A stretch of DNA of 64,000 nt. It comes from Natrinema zhouii. GTDB lineage: Archaea > Halobacteriota > Halobacteria > Halobacteriales > Natrialbaceae. Below, piece after piece: positions 26,245-33,620 of this stretch (position 1 is the stretch's first letter; every line of letters begins with the position of its first letter). The stretch spans positions 1,426,001 through 1,490,000 of the forward strand of contig NZ_CP059154.1 of NCBI RefSeq assembly GCF_013456555.2, written 5' to 3'. A program made the position numbers and the translations under genes. Below the pieces are notes generated by a model. The model worked only from the letters and a program-made list of their open reading frames with translations, was not told the origin of the DNA and did no database searches.

Positions 26245-27150
26245 TCAGGTGTCCGATTCGGCTTCCGTAATCGCGCTCGAGACATCGTCGTGCGCCGCTT
26301 CGTGCTCGGTTTGTGCCGCTTCGTGATCGGTTTCGTTTTCATCGCCGTCGTCCGCATTCGGCTCGGCCGTCGGTTCTGCGGCATCAGTGGACGCGGTACT
26401 GTCTCCACTGGTGTCGTGATCGGGCTCCGGCTCGTCGATCTCGATCCCGGTCAGCTCGGCCGCGAGACGACGGTAGGCGACGGCGGCTGGGCCGTCGGGC
26501 TCGAAGACGACCAGCGGTGTCCCGGCGTAGACGCTGTCTCGAGCGGCGGGGTCTTCGGGAATCGTCCCGAGGAGGGGAACCTCGAGGCGGTCGGCGAGCT
26601 CGTCGTGGGAGACGTCGCCGTCCGGCCGGGTGCGAGTGAGGACGAGGCCGGCGATCTCGCCGCCCGCGCGGTCGGTCAACTCGATCGTCTTCTTCGAGTC
26701 GTGGACGGCTGCGGGCTCGGGCGTTGAGACGAGGACGACGGCGTCGGCCAGTCCCAGCGGGAGGACGGTCTCGTGGCTGATGCCGGCGCCGACGTCGAGG
26801 AAGACGTAGTCGAACTCGGACCGGAGTTCGTCGACGGCCTCGCGGAGTCCTTCGGGGGACGTTTCCGCGTAGTCGTCGAGGCTGGTTCCGCTGGGGACGG
26901 CGACGATGTTGTCCGCGAGTCGGTAGGTGGCGTCGTCGATCGATGCAGCTCCGGCTAAGACGTCGTGGAGGGTGGTCGAGTCGGGTGTGAGGCTAACGAA
27001 CCCGGCGAGGTTCGCCATGCCGAGATCGACGTCGACGATAGCGACGCGCTCGCCGGCCTCTGCGAGGGCCGTGCCGAGGTTGACCGTCGTCGTCGTCTTC
27101 CCGACGCCGCCCTTCCCGCTCGCGATGGCGTAGACCGTCTCATGAGACAT
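26245..27150 (-). CDS. MinD/ParA-like P-loop ATPase with acidic tail
   Basis: 301 residues. The deviant Walker A KGGVGKTT is at 13-20, IVDVDLGMANL gives the switch I region and FDYVFLDVGAGI the Walker B strand. Residues 1-238 form a complete MinD-type domain. A tail of ~60 residues (~240-301) is extremely acidic with an EHEAA repeat, and I see no clear amphipathic membrane-targeting helix at the very end. In haloarchaea, MinD homologues affect positioning of motility and chemosensory arrays rather than FtsZ. It is divergent from prf1. Confidence 0.88.
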   Translation of the reverse strand: MSHETVYAIASGKGGVGKTTTTVNLGTALAEAGERVAIVDVDLGMANLAGFVSLTPDSTTLHDVLAGAASIDDATYRLADNIVAVPSGTSLDDYAETSPEGLREAVDELRSEFDYVFLDVGAGISHETVLPLGLADAVVLVSTPEPAAVHDSKKTIELTDRAGGEIAGLVLTRTRPDGDVSHDELADRLEVPLLGTIPEDPAARDSVYAGTPLVVFEPDGPAAVAYRRLAAELTGIEIDEPEPDHDTSGDSTASTDAAEPTAEPNADDGDENETDHEAAQTEHEAAHDDVSSAITEAESDT

Positions 27151-27398
27151 ACTCTGATACTGTCCGGACAGTAGAACGGCACCACCTTAAATCGTGACCA
27201 CGTCACCCTCGTCGTTACAGGCGGAAAACAGGTCGTCGATACCGCCCCAGACGTTCGCTCTGACTCCGTCACCGACACGTGACGGGCCCGCTCTGACCCC
27301 GCGCTGGCAGCCGGTGATATCGGCAGTGATCGGCGAACGGTTCCACGTCGGCAGGTGTGTCAAAGGATTCTTACCCACAGCCCCGTTTTATACGGCTA

Positions 27399-28658
27399 AT
27401 GAGCCAGGAGGGCGAGCAGGAGCACTCGGACCGGAAAAAGTACGAGTTCCGGAAGGTCATCGAGGACCTCAAGGACTACGACGGCTCCGGAACGCAGCTC
27501 GTGACGATCTACATTCCCGACGATAGACAGATCAGTGACGTCGTCCAGCACGTCACGCAAGAACACAGCGAAGCGGCCAACATCAAGTCCAAACAGACCA
27601 GAACGGCCGTCCAGGACGCGCTGACGAGTATCAAGGACCGACTCCGCTACTTCGACACCTTTCCACCGGACAACGGCATCGTGCTCTTCTCCGGTGCCGT
27701 CGACTCCGGCGGCGGTCGCACCGAAATGGTCACCAAGGTCCTCGAGAGCCCGCCCCAGCCCATCGAGTCCTTCCGCTATCACTGCGACTCGGACTTCCTG
27801 ACCGAGCCGCTCGAGGAGATGCTCGCCGACAAGGGCCTCTACGGCCTGATCGTCCTCGACCGCCGCGAGGCCAACGTCGGCTGGCTGAAGGGCAAGCGCA
27901 TCGAACCGGTCAAGTCCGCCTCCTCGCTGGTTCCCGGCAAGCAGCGAAAGGGTGGCCAGTCCGCCCAGCGATTCGCCCGGCTGCGACTCGAGGCCATCGA
28001 CAACTTCTACCAGGAGGTCGCGGGGATGGCGAACGACCTGTTCGTGCCGCGACGCCACGAACTCGACGGGATTCTCGTCGGCGGGCCCTCGCCGACCAAA
28101 GACGAGTTCCTCGACGGCGACTACCTCCACCACGAACTACAGGACACCGTCCTGGGCAAGTTCGACGTGGCCTACACCGACGAATCCGGCCTGAAGGACC
28201 TCGTCGACAACGCCGAAGACGCGCTCGCCGACGCCGAGGTGATGAAGGACAAGAAGGTGATGGAGGAGTTCTTCGAGGAACTCAACGCCGGCGACCTCGC
28301 GACCTACGGCTTCGAGCCGACCCGCCGGAACCTGATGATGGGGTCGGTCGACCGCCTCCTGATCAGCGAGGACCTTCGAAAGGACGTGATCACCTACGAC
28401 TGTCCCGACTGCGGCACCACCGAGCGCGAGGTGGTCGACCGCCGGAAGTCGACGCCGACACACACCTGTACCGAGTGTGGCACCGACGTTGAGGCGACCG
28501 ACGAAGACCGCGAGGACGCCATCGACCACCTCATCGATATCGCCGAACAGCGCGGCACCGAGACCAAGTTCATCTCGACGGACTTCGAGAAGGGCGAACA
28601 GCTCCTCAACGCCTTCGGCGGCTTCGCCGGTATTCTGCGGTACTCGACCGGCGTCTAA
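27399..28658 (+). CDS. prf1: Peptide chain release factor aRF1
   Basis: 419 residues from ATG 27399; the frame extends 14 codons upstream but homologues begin MSQEGEQ. The stop-codon recognition motif NIKS is at 61-64 and the peptidyl-hydrolysis motif GGQ at 185-187. A C-terminal zinc knuckle is CPDC...CTEC (~330-370). It reads all three stop codons and releases the nascent chain. Single-copy housekeeping gene of normal length. Confidence 0.95.
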   Translation: MSQEGEQEHSDRKKYEFRKVIEDLKDYDGSGTQLVTIYIPDDRQISDVVQHVTQEHSEAANIKSKQTRTAVQDALTSIKDRLRYFDTFPPDNGIVLFSGAVDSGGGRTEMVTKVLESPPQPIESFRYHCDSDFLTEPLEEMLADKGLYGLIVLDRREANVGWLKGKRIEPVKSASSLVPGKQRKGGQSAQRFARLRLEAIDNFYQEVAGMANDLFVPRRHELDGILVGGPSPTKDEFLDGDYLHHELQDTVLGKFDVAYTDESGLKDLVDNAEDALADAEVMKDKKVMEEFFEELNAGDLATYGFEPTRRNLMMGSVDRLLISEDLRKDVITYDCPDCGTTEREVVDRRKSTPTHTCTECGTDVEATDEDREDAIDHLIDIAEQRGTETKFISTDFEKGEQLLNAFGGFAGILRYSTGV

Positions 28659-28884
28659 ACGCTGTCCGTCGCTACGGGCCAGCGAACCGGTTTCGGATCC
28701 GTATTCCCATCTCTCGTCTGCTCCTCACTTCCTCGAGAGAATCGGGACTTCGCGCTGCCCTCGCTGTAAGCGCCTCTCGAGGCGGGAACGGAGCGTCTGA
28801 GACGAAGCGTTCCGAGAGGAGCAGGAGTGGGAGCGGAAGTGGTGCTCCCGCCGGATTTACGTGTCACGTTATACTATATGAGAT

Positions 28885-29331
28885 ATGGAACGAGCGCTCG
28901 TCGTCGTCGAGCCGACGGAGGAAGCCAAAGAACTCGTCCGTGAAGCCGGATCGCTCGCCAACGGGGTCGACGCATCCGTCGTGCTCATTCACGCGACGAC
29001 CGATGAGGAATACGCTGCTCGCAAGCAAGCGATGTCATCGATCGCTAGCTCGGGCGGTGAGTACACGGCCGATGATGCCCGCGAAGGGGCGGAACAGTTC
29101 GCACGGGACGTCGCAGCGGATGTCCTTTCCGACCTCGAGATTCGGTACGAAGCCGTCGGAGACGTGGGCAAAAAAGGCGACGTCATTCTTCAGGCTGCCG
29201 AGGAACACGAGTGCGACCATATCTTCCTGCCGGGCCGGAACCGCTCACCCACGGGAAAAGCCCTGTTCGGAGACACCACGCAAAAGGTGGTGTTGGGTTT
29301 CGACGGGCCGGTCACGGTCGTGACGAACTGA
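28885..29331 (+). CDS. Universal stress protein (UspA family)
   Basis: 148 residues, one UspA domain. The nucleotide-binding loop near the C-terminus reads LPGRNRSPTGKALFGDTTQK, close to G-x2-G-x9-G. The N-terminal strand ALVVVEPTEEAKELV is typical. It is a soluble single-domain member; its role in haloarchaea is not defined beyond stress-linked nucleotide binding. It stands alone with an AT-rich upstream segment (28860-28884). Confidence 0.88.
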   Translation: MERALVVVEPTEEAKELVREAGSLANGVDASVVLIHATTDEEYAARKQAMSSIASSGGEYTADDAREGAEQFARDVAADVLSDLEIRYEAVGDVGKKGDVILQAAEEHECDHIFLPGRNRSPTGKALFGDTTQKVVLGFDGPVTVVTN

Positions 29332-29397
29332 GCCGTCGTTGCCGGGAGCCGACGACAGGTATTGCCGTCTGAACGGATCGGTGGCCGAAACGATTTA

Positions 29398-30099
29398 TCA
29401 CGCCGACTCGAGCGGTTCGACCAGCGACGGCTCGTCCGTCGACGCATCGTTCACCGCCGTTGACACCGGATACGCCCGCATCCCGTCGGCCGGATACGGC
29501 TCGAGCAGCGCCTGCGGATCCTCGCCGGACAGCCACCGCTGCTCGGCAGCGGGATCGAGGATCACCGCCATTCGGTGGTGCAGATCCGCGACGAGGTCGT
29601 TCGGCTCGGTCGTGACGATCGTGAACGTCTCGAGCGGACCGCCCTCGGTCTCGTCGTCGACCCCGCCACCGAAGGCGTCGAGTCCCGTCTGGGTCGTCTC
29701 CGGTTCCCAGCGCTCCCAGAGGCCGGCCATCGCGAACACCCGGTCGTCCGCGAAGCCGATTCGATAGGGCCGTTTTCCCTCGTCCGTCTCGACCCATTCG
29801 TAGAAGCCGTCCGCGGGAACGAGACATCTCCGTCGCTCGTATGCCGCCTGAAAACTCGGTTTCTCGTCGACGGATTCCGCCCGCGCGTTGATCAGCCCGC
29901 CGCTATCGTCGTCGGCCCACGAGGGCACCAGCCCCCACTCGAGGCGCTGGAACGTCTCCGGCTCCTCGTTCGTAATCACTGGCAGTTCCTGGCCGGGAGC
30001 CATGTTGTATCGAGCGGTGAATCCCGAGTCCCGAAACCGGGCGTCGAAGCGCGCCTCAAGGTCGTCCTGCTCGACGACGAGCGTGTAGCGACCGCACAT
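29398..30099 (-). CDS. SRAP-family DNA-protein crosslink protein (HMCES/YedK type)
   Basis: 233 residues from ATG 30099. This start is set by chemistry: SRAP proteins need Cys2 after removal of Met1, and the sequence here is MCGRYTL; the frame otherwise extends 14 codons. Other family residues are INARAES, PADGFYEW (Glu near 105) and HHRMAVIL (His near 155). The N-terminal cysteine forms a thiazolidine crosslink with abasic sites in single-stranded DNA, protecting the genome. It is an isolated gene divergent from the microORF pair. Confidence 0.9.
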   Translation of the reverse strand: MCGRYTLVVEQDDLEARFDARFRDSGFTARYNMAPGQELPVITNEEPETFQRLEWGLVPSWADDDSGGLINARAESVDEKPSFQAAYERRRCLVPADGFYEWVETDEGKRPYRIGFADDRVFAMAGLWERWEPETTQTGLDAFGGGVDDETEGGPLETFTIVTTEPNDLVADLHHRMAVILDPAAEQRWLSGEDPQALLEPYPADGMRAYPVSTAVNDASTDEPSLVEPLESA

Positions 30100-30199
30100 A
30101 CTCGACCGTCGAGTCGCTGGGCCAAAGAGTTGTCCAGTCACTGTCTCCGTGACAGTTCAGTAGCGATCGGACTCGCCGTTCACTGCCGCTCGACGCCGC

Positions 30200-30207
30200 G
30201 AAATATC
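30200..30207 (+). promoter_or_regulatory. TATA-like box before microORF pair
   Basis: GAAATATC lies ~30 bases before ATG 30236, a spacing that would make the first microORF leaderless. Confidence 0.4.
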
Positions 30208-30235
30208 AGTCCAGAAGACGCCCGCACACAGTAGT

Positions 30236-30322
30236 ATGAAGCGCTTACCCCGATTTGGGCGGCCGGTACGGGCCCTGTTACGATATCCGATCCCGGTGGA
30301 GTCGCCAACGGGGTCATCATGA
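30236..30322 (+). CDS. MicroORF 1 (28 codons, basic)
   Basis: Encodes MKRLPRFGRPVRALLRYP then IPVESPTGSS. It is basic and possibly amphipathic. It begins ~30 bases after a TATA-like box, and its stop overlaps the next ATG as ATGA (30319-30322), the pattern of translational coupling. I do not recognise it. It could be a true micropeptide or a leader that sets translation of microORF 2. Confidence 0.4.
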   Translation: MKRLPRFGRPVRALLRYPIPVESPTGSS

Positions 30323-30432
30323 ACGACCAGTACGAAATGGTGGTGTGTCAGAGCGGCAATCTGGAGCTCAGAGATCCGGATGACCCCGACTGCTGGATCG
30401 CGACCGATTCGCCGATCGAACTCGAGCGCTAA
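30319..30432 (+). CDS. MicroORF 2 (37 residues, acidic small protein)
   Basis: ATG 30319 gives a 37-residue product with the core NLELRDPDDPDCWIATD and SPIELER at the end. This reads like a compact folded small protein of the kind common in haloarchaea: acidic, one Cys, one Trp, beta-strand pattern. It has no longer in-frame start upstream. It overlaps microORF 1 by four bases and precedes the PiT permease by 170 bases. Confidence 0.6.
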   Translation: MNDQYEMVVCQSGNLELRDPDDPDCWIATDSPIELER

Positions 30433-30602
30433 CGCGCTCCTTCCCTGTACCCCTACCCTTCGGAACTCGTCCTCTTTGTCGCTATCCCTGTCGTCGGTGA
30501 GTCGCCGGTCTTCCCGAGTCACGAATCCGTTACCCGGTCGCACTGCCGCGCCGCGGCTCCGACCGGCGTTCTTTTGCGGATGCAGCGTCATAGAACCGGC
30601 GT

Positions 30603-31661
30603 ATGGCGCTGTCGGTGATATATATCGTCGGCATAGCCGTGGCCGTCTTCGTGGGCGTCAATATCGGAGGATCGTCGACCGGAGCAGCGTTCGGTCCGGC
30701 GACCGGAAGCGGTGTCCTGTCGATGCGACAGGCATCCGGATTGATGGCCGTATTCGTGCTGCTCGGCGGCTTCACCCTCGGGACGAACGTCGTCGACACG
30801 CTGGGAACGGAATTCGTGCCGCGGGGCGCTCTCACCCTCGGCGCATCGATCGGCATTCTCCTGTTCATCGGACTCGGCATCCTGCTCGGCAACGTCCTCA
30901 AGGTATCGACCAGCACGAGCATCACCGCGGTCGCCGCGGTGGTCGGGATGGGGGCGGCGCTCGGCGTCCTCGACTGGCGGACCGTCGGCGTCGTCGTCAT
31001 GTGGTGGCTCATCTCGCCGATCCTCGCCTTCTGGATCTGCGCGTTCATCGGCCGCTACCTCTACGACGATATCGTGGCCCGACTCGACTTCGACGCCGAG
31101 GAGCGCGGTCGGGTCGCCGAACTCGCCGTGATCGGCATCGGCTGTTACATGGCGTTTTCCGCCGGTGCATCGAACGTCGCCAACGCCGTCGCGCCGCTGG
31201 TGGGCTCCGGACGGATGGGAATGACGACCGGCGTCGCCCTCGGCGGCGTGGCGATCGGTGCGGGAGCGTTCGTTCTCGGGCCCAGAACGATGGGCACCGT
31301 CGGGGAGGACATCACCGACCTCTCGCTCGAGGCATCGCTCGTCGTCGAACTGATCGCCGCGTCGATCATTACCGGGTTGAGTTGGGCCGGCATTCCGGCG
31401 AGTCTCGCCGTCATGCTCACCACGTGCGTGATCGGCCTCGGCTGGGGGCAGGCGAGCCGCAGGGTTCCCCTCGAAGCGATCGCCCGACCCGAGGGCCTCA
31501 CCGCCGAGGAGCGGGCGACGTGGGCCACAGATCAACTCGAGTTGTTCGATCCGACGACCGTCAAGCGAGTCGTGGCGACGTGGATCGCGACGCCGACGGT
31601 CGCGGGCGTGACCGCGTTCTTGGTCTTCGGCGTCGCACGGCGGTACCACCTCGCTCTGTGA
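30603..31661 (+). CDS. PiT-family permease (inorganic phosphate or related anion)
   Basis: 352 residues with about ten hydrophobic helices. The duplicated PiT signature is asymmetric: the second repeat has GASNVANAVAP (~184-194), close to GANDVANA, while the first reads GVNIGGSSTGAAFGP (~18-32). A central hydrophilic loop (~150-170 and ~290-320) is short, as in archaeal members. It likely imports phosphate with sodium or protons, though CysP-like sulfate transport is possible because the first motif is degenerate. Confidence 0.85.
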   Translation: MALSVIYIVGIAVAVFVGVNIGGSSTGAAFGPATGSGVLSMRQASGLMAVFVLLGGFTLGTNVVDTLGTEFVPRGALTLGASIGILLFIGLGILLGNVLKVSTSTSITAVAAVVGMGAALGVLDWRTVGVVVMWWLISPILAFWICAFIGRYLYDDIVARLDFDAEERGRVAELAVIGIGCYMAFSAGASNVANAVAPLVGSGRMGMTTGVALGGVAIGAGAFVLGPRTMGTVGEDITDLSLEASLVVELIAASIITGLSWAGIPASLAVMLTTCVIGLGWGQASRRVPLEAIARPEGLTAEERATWATDQLELFDPTTVKRVVATWIATPTVAGVTAFLVFGVARRYHLAL

Positions 31662-31713
31662 GGCGAGCCACGTTTTTGGCTTCGCAACGAGAACGTTCGC
31701 TAGAGGTGGTGTG

Positions 31714-32124
31714 ATGGCAGTTCGAAGTCGTCTTCAGGGAAAACAGACGCAGTTTCACATCGAGCTGGTGTACGGATTGCTCTTCATCGCCGGCTTCGCG
31801 GTTCTCGCGTTCCGCGTCGACCCGCGGATCGCGGCGTTCGAAGGCGGACTCGTCGTCGGGTACCTGCTTCGCATCTGGGAGAAGATGGCGATCTACGAGC
31901 GGATTCTCGAGGAGATGGTCTCTCGAGAGGCCGAGACGCAGGTCGCCTCCGAAGTCGACGACCAGGTCGCGGCGGAAGTCGAGGAGCAGGTCGGAGACGA
32001 GGTCGCTGCCGAGGTCGACGACCGGATCGGCGAGGAAGTTCAAACGCAGGTCGAGGAAGAAATCGGCGACCTCGACAAGCAGATCGACGAACGCGTCGCA
32101 AAACACACCGAGGAACGCCGATGA
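31714..32124 (+). CDS. Membrane-anchored protein with strict four-residue repeat
   Basis: 136 residues from ATG 31714, with GAGGTG at 31704-31709 as a ribosome site. Two hydrophobic helices (~17-34 and 41-56) are followed by a long charged helix. From Val77 to Ile117 a Val or Ile occurs at exactly every fourth residue (77, 81, 85, 89, 93, 97, 101, 105, 109, 113, 117), with Glu/Asp/Gln between. Such 4.0 spacing is neither a heptad nor a hendecad coiled coil. It starts 52 bases after the PiT permease stop on the same strand, so it might be co-transcribed. Function unknown. Confidence 0.75.
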   Translation: MAVRSRLQGKQTQFHIELVYGLLFIAGFAVLAFRVDPRIAAFEGGLVVGYLLRIWEKMAIYERILEEMVSREAETQVASEVDDQVAAEVEEQVGDEVAAEVDDRIGEEVQTQVEEEIGDLDKQIDERVAKHTEERR

Positions 32125-32153
32125 GTGTCGCGCTCTCGAGGCACAGTAACAGT

Positions 32154-32173
32154 AGGACAGGGATTGAACCACG
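32154..32173 (-). other. Degenerate copy of the tRNA-Ser 3' end
   Basis: On the minus strand CGTGGTTCAATCCCTGTCCT resembles the T-arm and acceptor end of the tRNA-Ser at 32286-32366 (CAGGGTTCAAATCCCTGTCCT), with one base lost in the T-loop. It lies ~115 bases on the 3' side of that tRNA, as an attachment-site duplicate would. Confidence 0.4.
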
Positions 32174-32285
32174 GTCGAACGCGCTCGCTCTGCTCGCTGT
32201 GCGCGACCTCCCTGATTCAAATCCTGACGGTTGTGTTTCTGCTGAAATCCGACCCGCGTTGCTCGTCGATCGGTTTCGACAGAAA

Positions 32286-32366
32286 CGCCAGGACAGGGAT
32301 TTGAACCCTGAATCCCAAAGGGAACACGCTTTCCAGGCGTGCGCCTTACCATTCGGCCATCCTGGC
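32286..32366 (-). tRNA. tRNA-Ser (anticodon GGA)
   Basis: The minus strand folds as a class II tRNA: acceptor GCCAGGA/TCCTGGC (7 bp), D-arm GCCGAATGGTAAGGC, anticodon stem CACGC/GCGTG with loop CTGGAAA (anticodon GGA), long variable arm CCCTTTGGG, T-arm CAGGG-TTCAAAT-CCCTG, and discriminator G as expected for serine. No CCA is encoded and no intron is present. Confidence 0.95.
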
Positions 32367-32413
32367 TCAGGTCATCCTAACCGCGTCCGTTGTTTAACTG
32401 TTACGAGATGTGC

Positions 32414-32635
32414 TCACTCCTTCGCGCGATTCGCCGCCCGCGCAGCGAGTCGCGGCTCGAGCAAGTACGCTCCGATCCCCGCTCCGAGGCCGACCAGCAG
32501 TCCGAGCGCCAGCGCCTGCGTGATCGTGACGATCGGCTCGGCGAGCAGGGTGTAGCCCTGAACGAGCACCAGGAACGACAGGAATCCGACCACGCCCCAC
32601 AGGAACGCGGACTTGGCTCGCGGGTCGATCCCCAT
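32414..32635 (-). CDS. Small two-helix membrane protein
   Basis: 73 residues from ATG 32635 (GIDPRAKSAFLWG start); a GTG at 32659 would add eight residues and begin seven bases after the RidA stop. Two hydrophobic helices (~10-28 and 35-56) end in a short basic tail LEPRLAARAANRAKE. It is likely in one transcript with ridA upstream. I do not recognise the family. Confidence 0.7.
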   Translation of the reverse strand: MGIDPRAKSAFLWGVVGFLSFLVLVQGYTLLAEPIVTITQALALGLLVGLGAGIGAYLLEPRLAARAANRAKE

Positions 32636-32666
32636 CGTCCCGGACGGATAGCCACTCACGCCGGAC

Positions 32667-33056
32667 TCACTCGGCTTCGTCGACGGATGCGATGGCTTCG
32701 ATTTCGACGCCGACGCCCTTCGGCAGCGCGGCGACCTCGACGGCGCTACGGGCCGGCGGCTGGTCGTCGAAGTAGTCGGCGTAGGCCTCGTTCATCGCGT
32801 CGAAGTCGTCGATATCCTCGAGGAAGACGGTGACTTTGAGGATGTCCTCGGAGGACGCACCCGCTTCGTCGAGGACGGCGTCGAGGTTGTAGAGGGCCTG
32901 ATCCGTCTGGCTCTCGATTGGCTCCTCGTCGAGCAACTCGCCGTCGTTCGTCAGGGGAATCTGACCGGCGGTGAACACCAGCGAGCCGTTGCTGGTCGCC
33001 TGACTGTAGGCACCGACCGCGGCAGGTGCGTCGTCGGTTTCGATAATTCGTTTCAT
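32667..33056 (-). CDS. ridA: RidA/YjgF-family enamine/imine deaminase
   Basis: 129 residues from ATG 33056 (MKRIIETDDAP, the normal family start); the frame reads on upstream without support. Arg103 in PARSAVEV, the VGAYSQA N-terminal motif and VEIEAIA at the end are intact, closer to canonical bacterial RidA than the copy at 13857-14246. It detoxifies 2-aminoacrylate. The ACT-containing threonine dehydratase, a source of such enamines, lies ~570 bases upstream on the same strand. Confidence 0.9.
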   Translation of the reverse strand: MKRIIETDDAPAAVGAYSQATSNGSLVFTAGQIPLTNDGELLDEEPIESQTDQALYNLDAVLDEAGASSEDILKVTVFLEDIDDFDAMNEAYADYFDDQPPARSAVEVAALPKGVGVEIEAIASVDEAE

Positions 33057-33203
33057 GCTCACAGTCTCGGGCCGGGACGGCTTAAAAGCGGGCGAAGTCG
33101 CATCCCAGTTACTGTCTCTGATACGACGATACACTGCGCGGGTGCGTGCTCAGTACAGTGCATGCAGCGAACAGGTAATCCCAAAGTAATGGCAAAACGG
33201 TAG

Positions 33204-33401
33204 TTAAGAGCCGTTCAACGGCTTTTCACAGAATCGGCAGATTTCCCTGCTCGCATCCTCTTTCGCGTGGCAATGAGGGCAGTCGATCAGGGTAGGCTGT
33301 TGAGCGACCGACTCGTCTCCCGCGGGCCGCTCATCCCGACCGATATTGAAATAGAGAAGCAAACCGACGATTCCGGCGAAAAATACCGTGAGACCCCACA
33401 A
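33204..33401 (-). CDS. Small membrane protein with zinc ribbon; start uncertain
   Basis: 65 residues if read from TTG 33401. One hydrophobic helix (~3-18) precedes a linker and a zinc ribbon CPHC...CRFC (~41-58). The frame continues 14 codons upstream of the TTG without ATG or GTG, while in another frame ATG codons occur nearby. Either a TTG start is used or a small indel has broken the N-terminus. Family not recognised; the helix plus double-cysteine tail is common among haloarchaeal small proteins. Confidence 0.55.
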   Translation of the reverse strand: MWGLTVFFAGIVGLLLYFNIGRDERPAGDESVAQQPTLIDCPHCHAKEDASREICRFCEKPLNGS

Positions 33402-33620
33402 TAACGCATCATGTGAACTGTTTGTGGTCGCATCGATACCGACCTAGAGACTCACACAGAGCCACGCGAATACTGTTATCGCTACTAGACCCGCGAACAT
33501 TATTCGTACTGTGAATCAGAGATAGATAGTTCTTCTGCGACAGGTCGTTTCCGTATTACACGACAGACTCGAACGTATCCTGAACGGACGTGCCACGGAG
33601 AGAGGGTCCGTGATTTCCCG

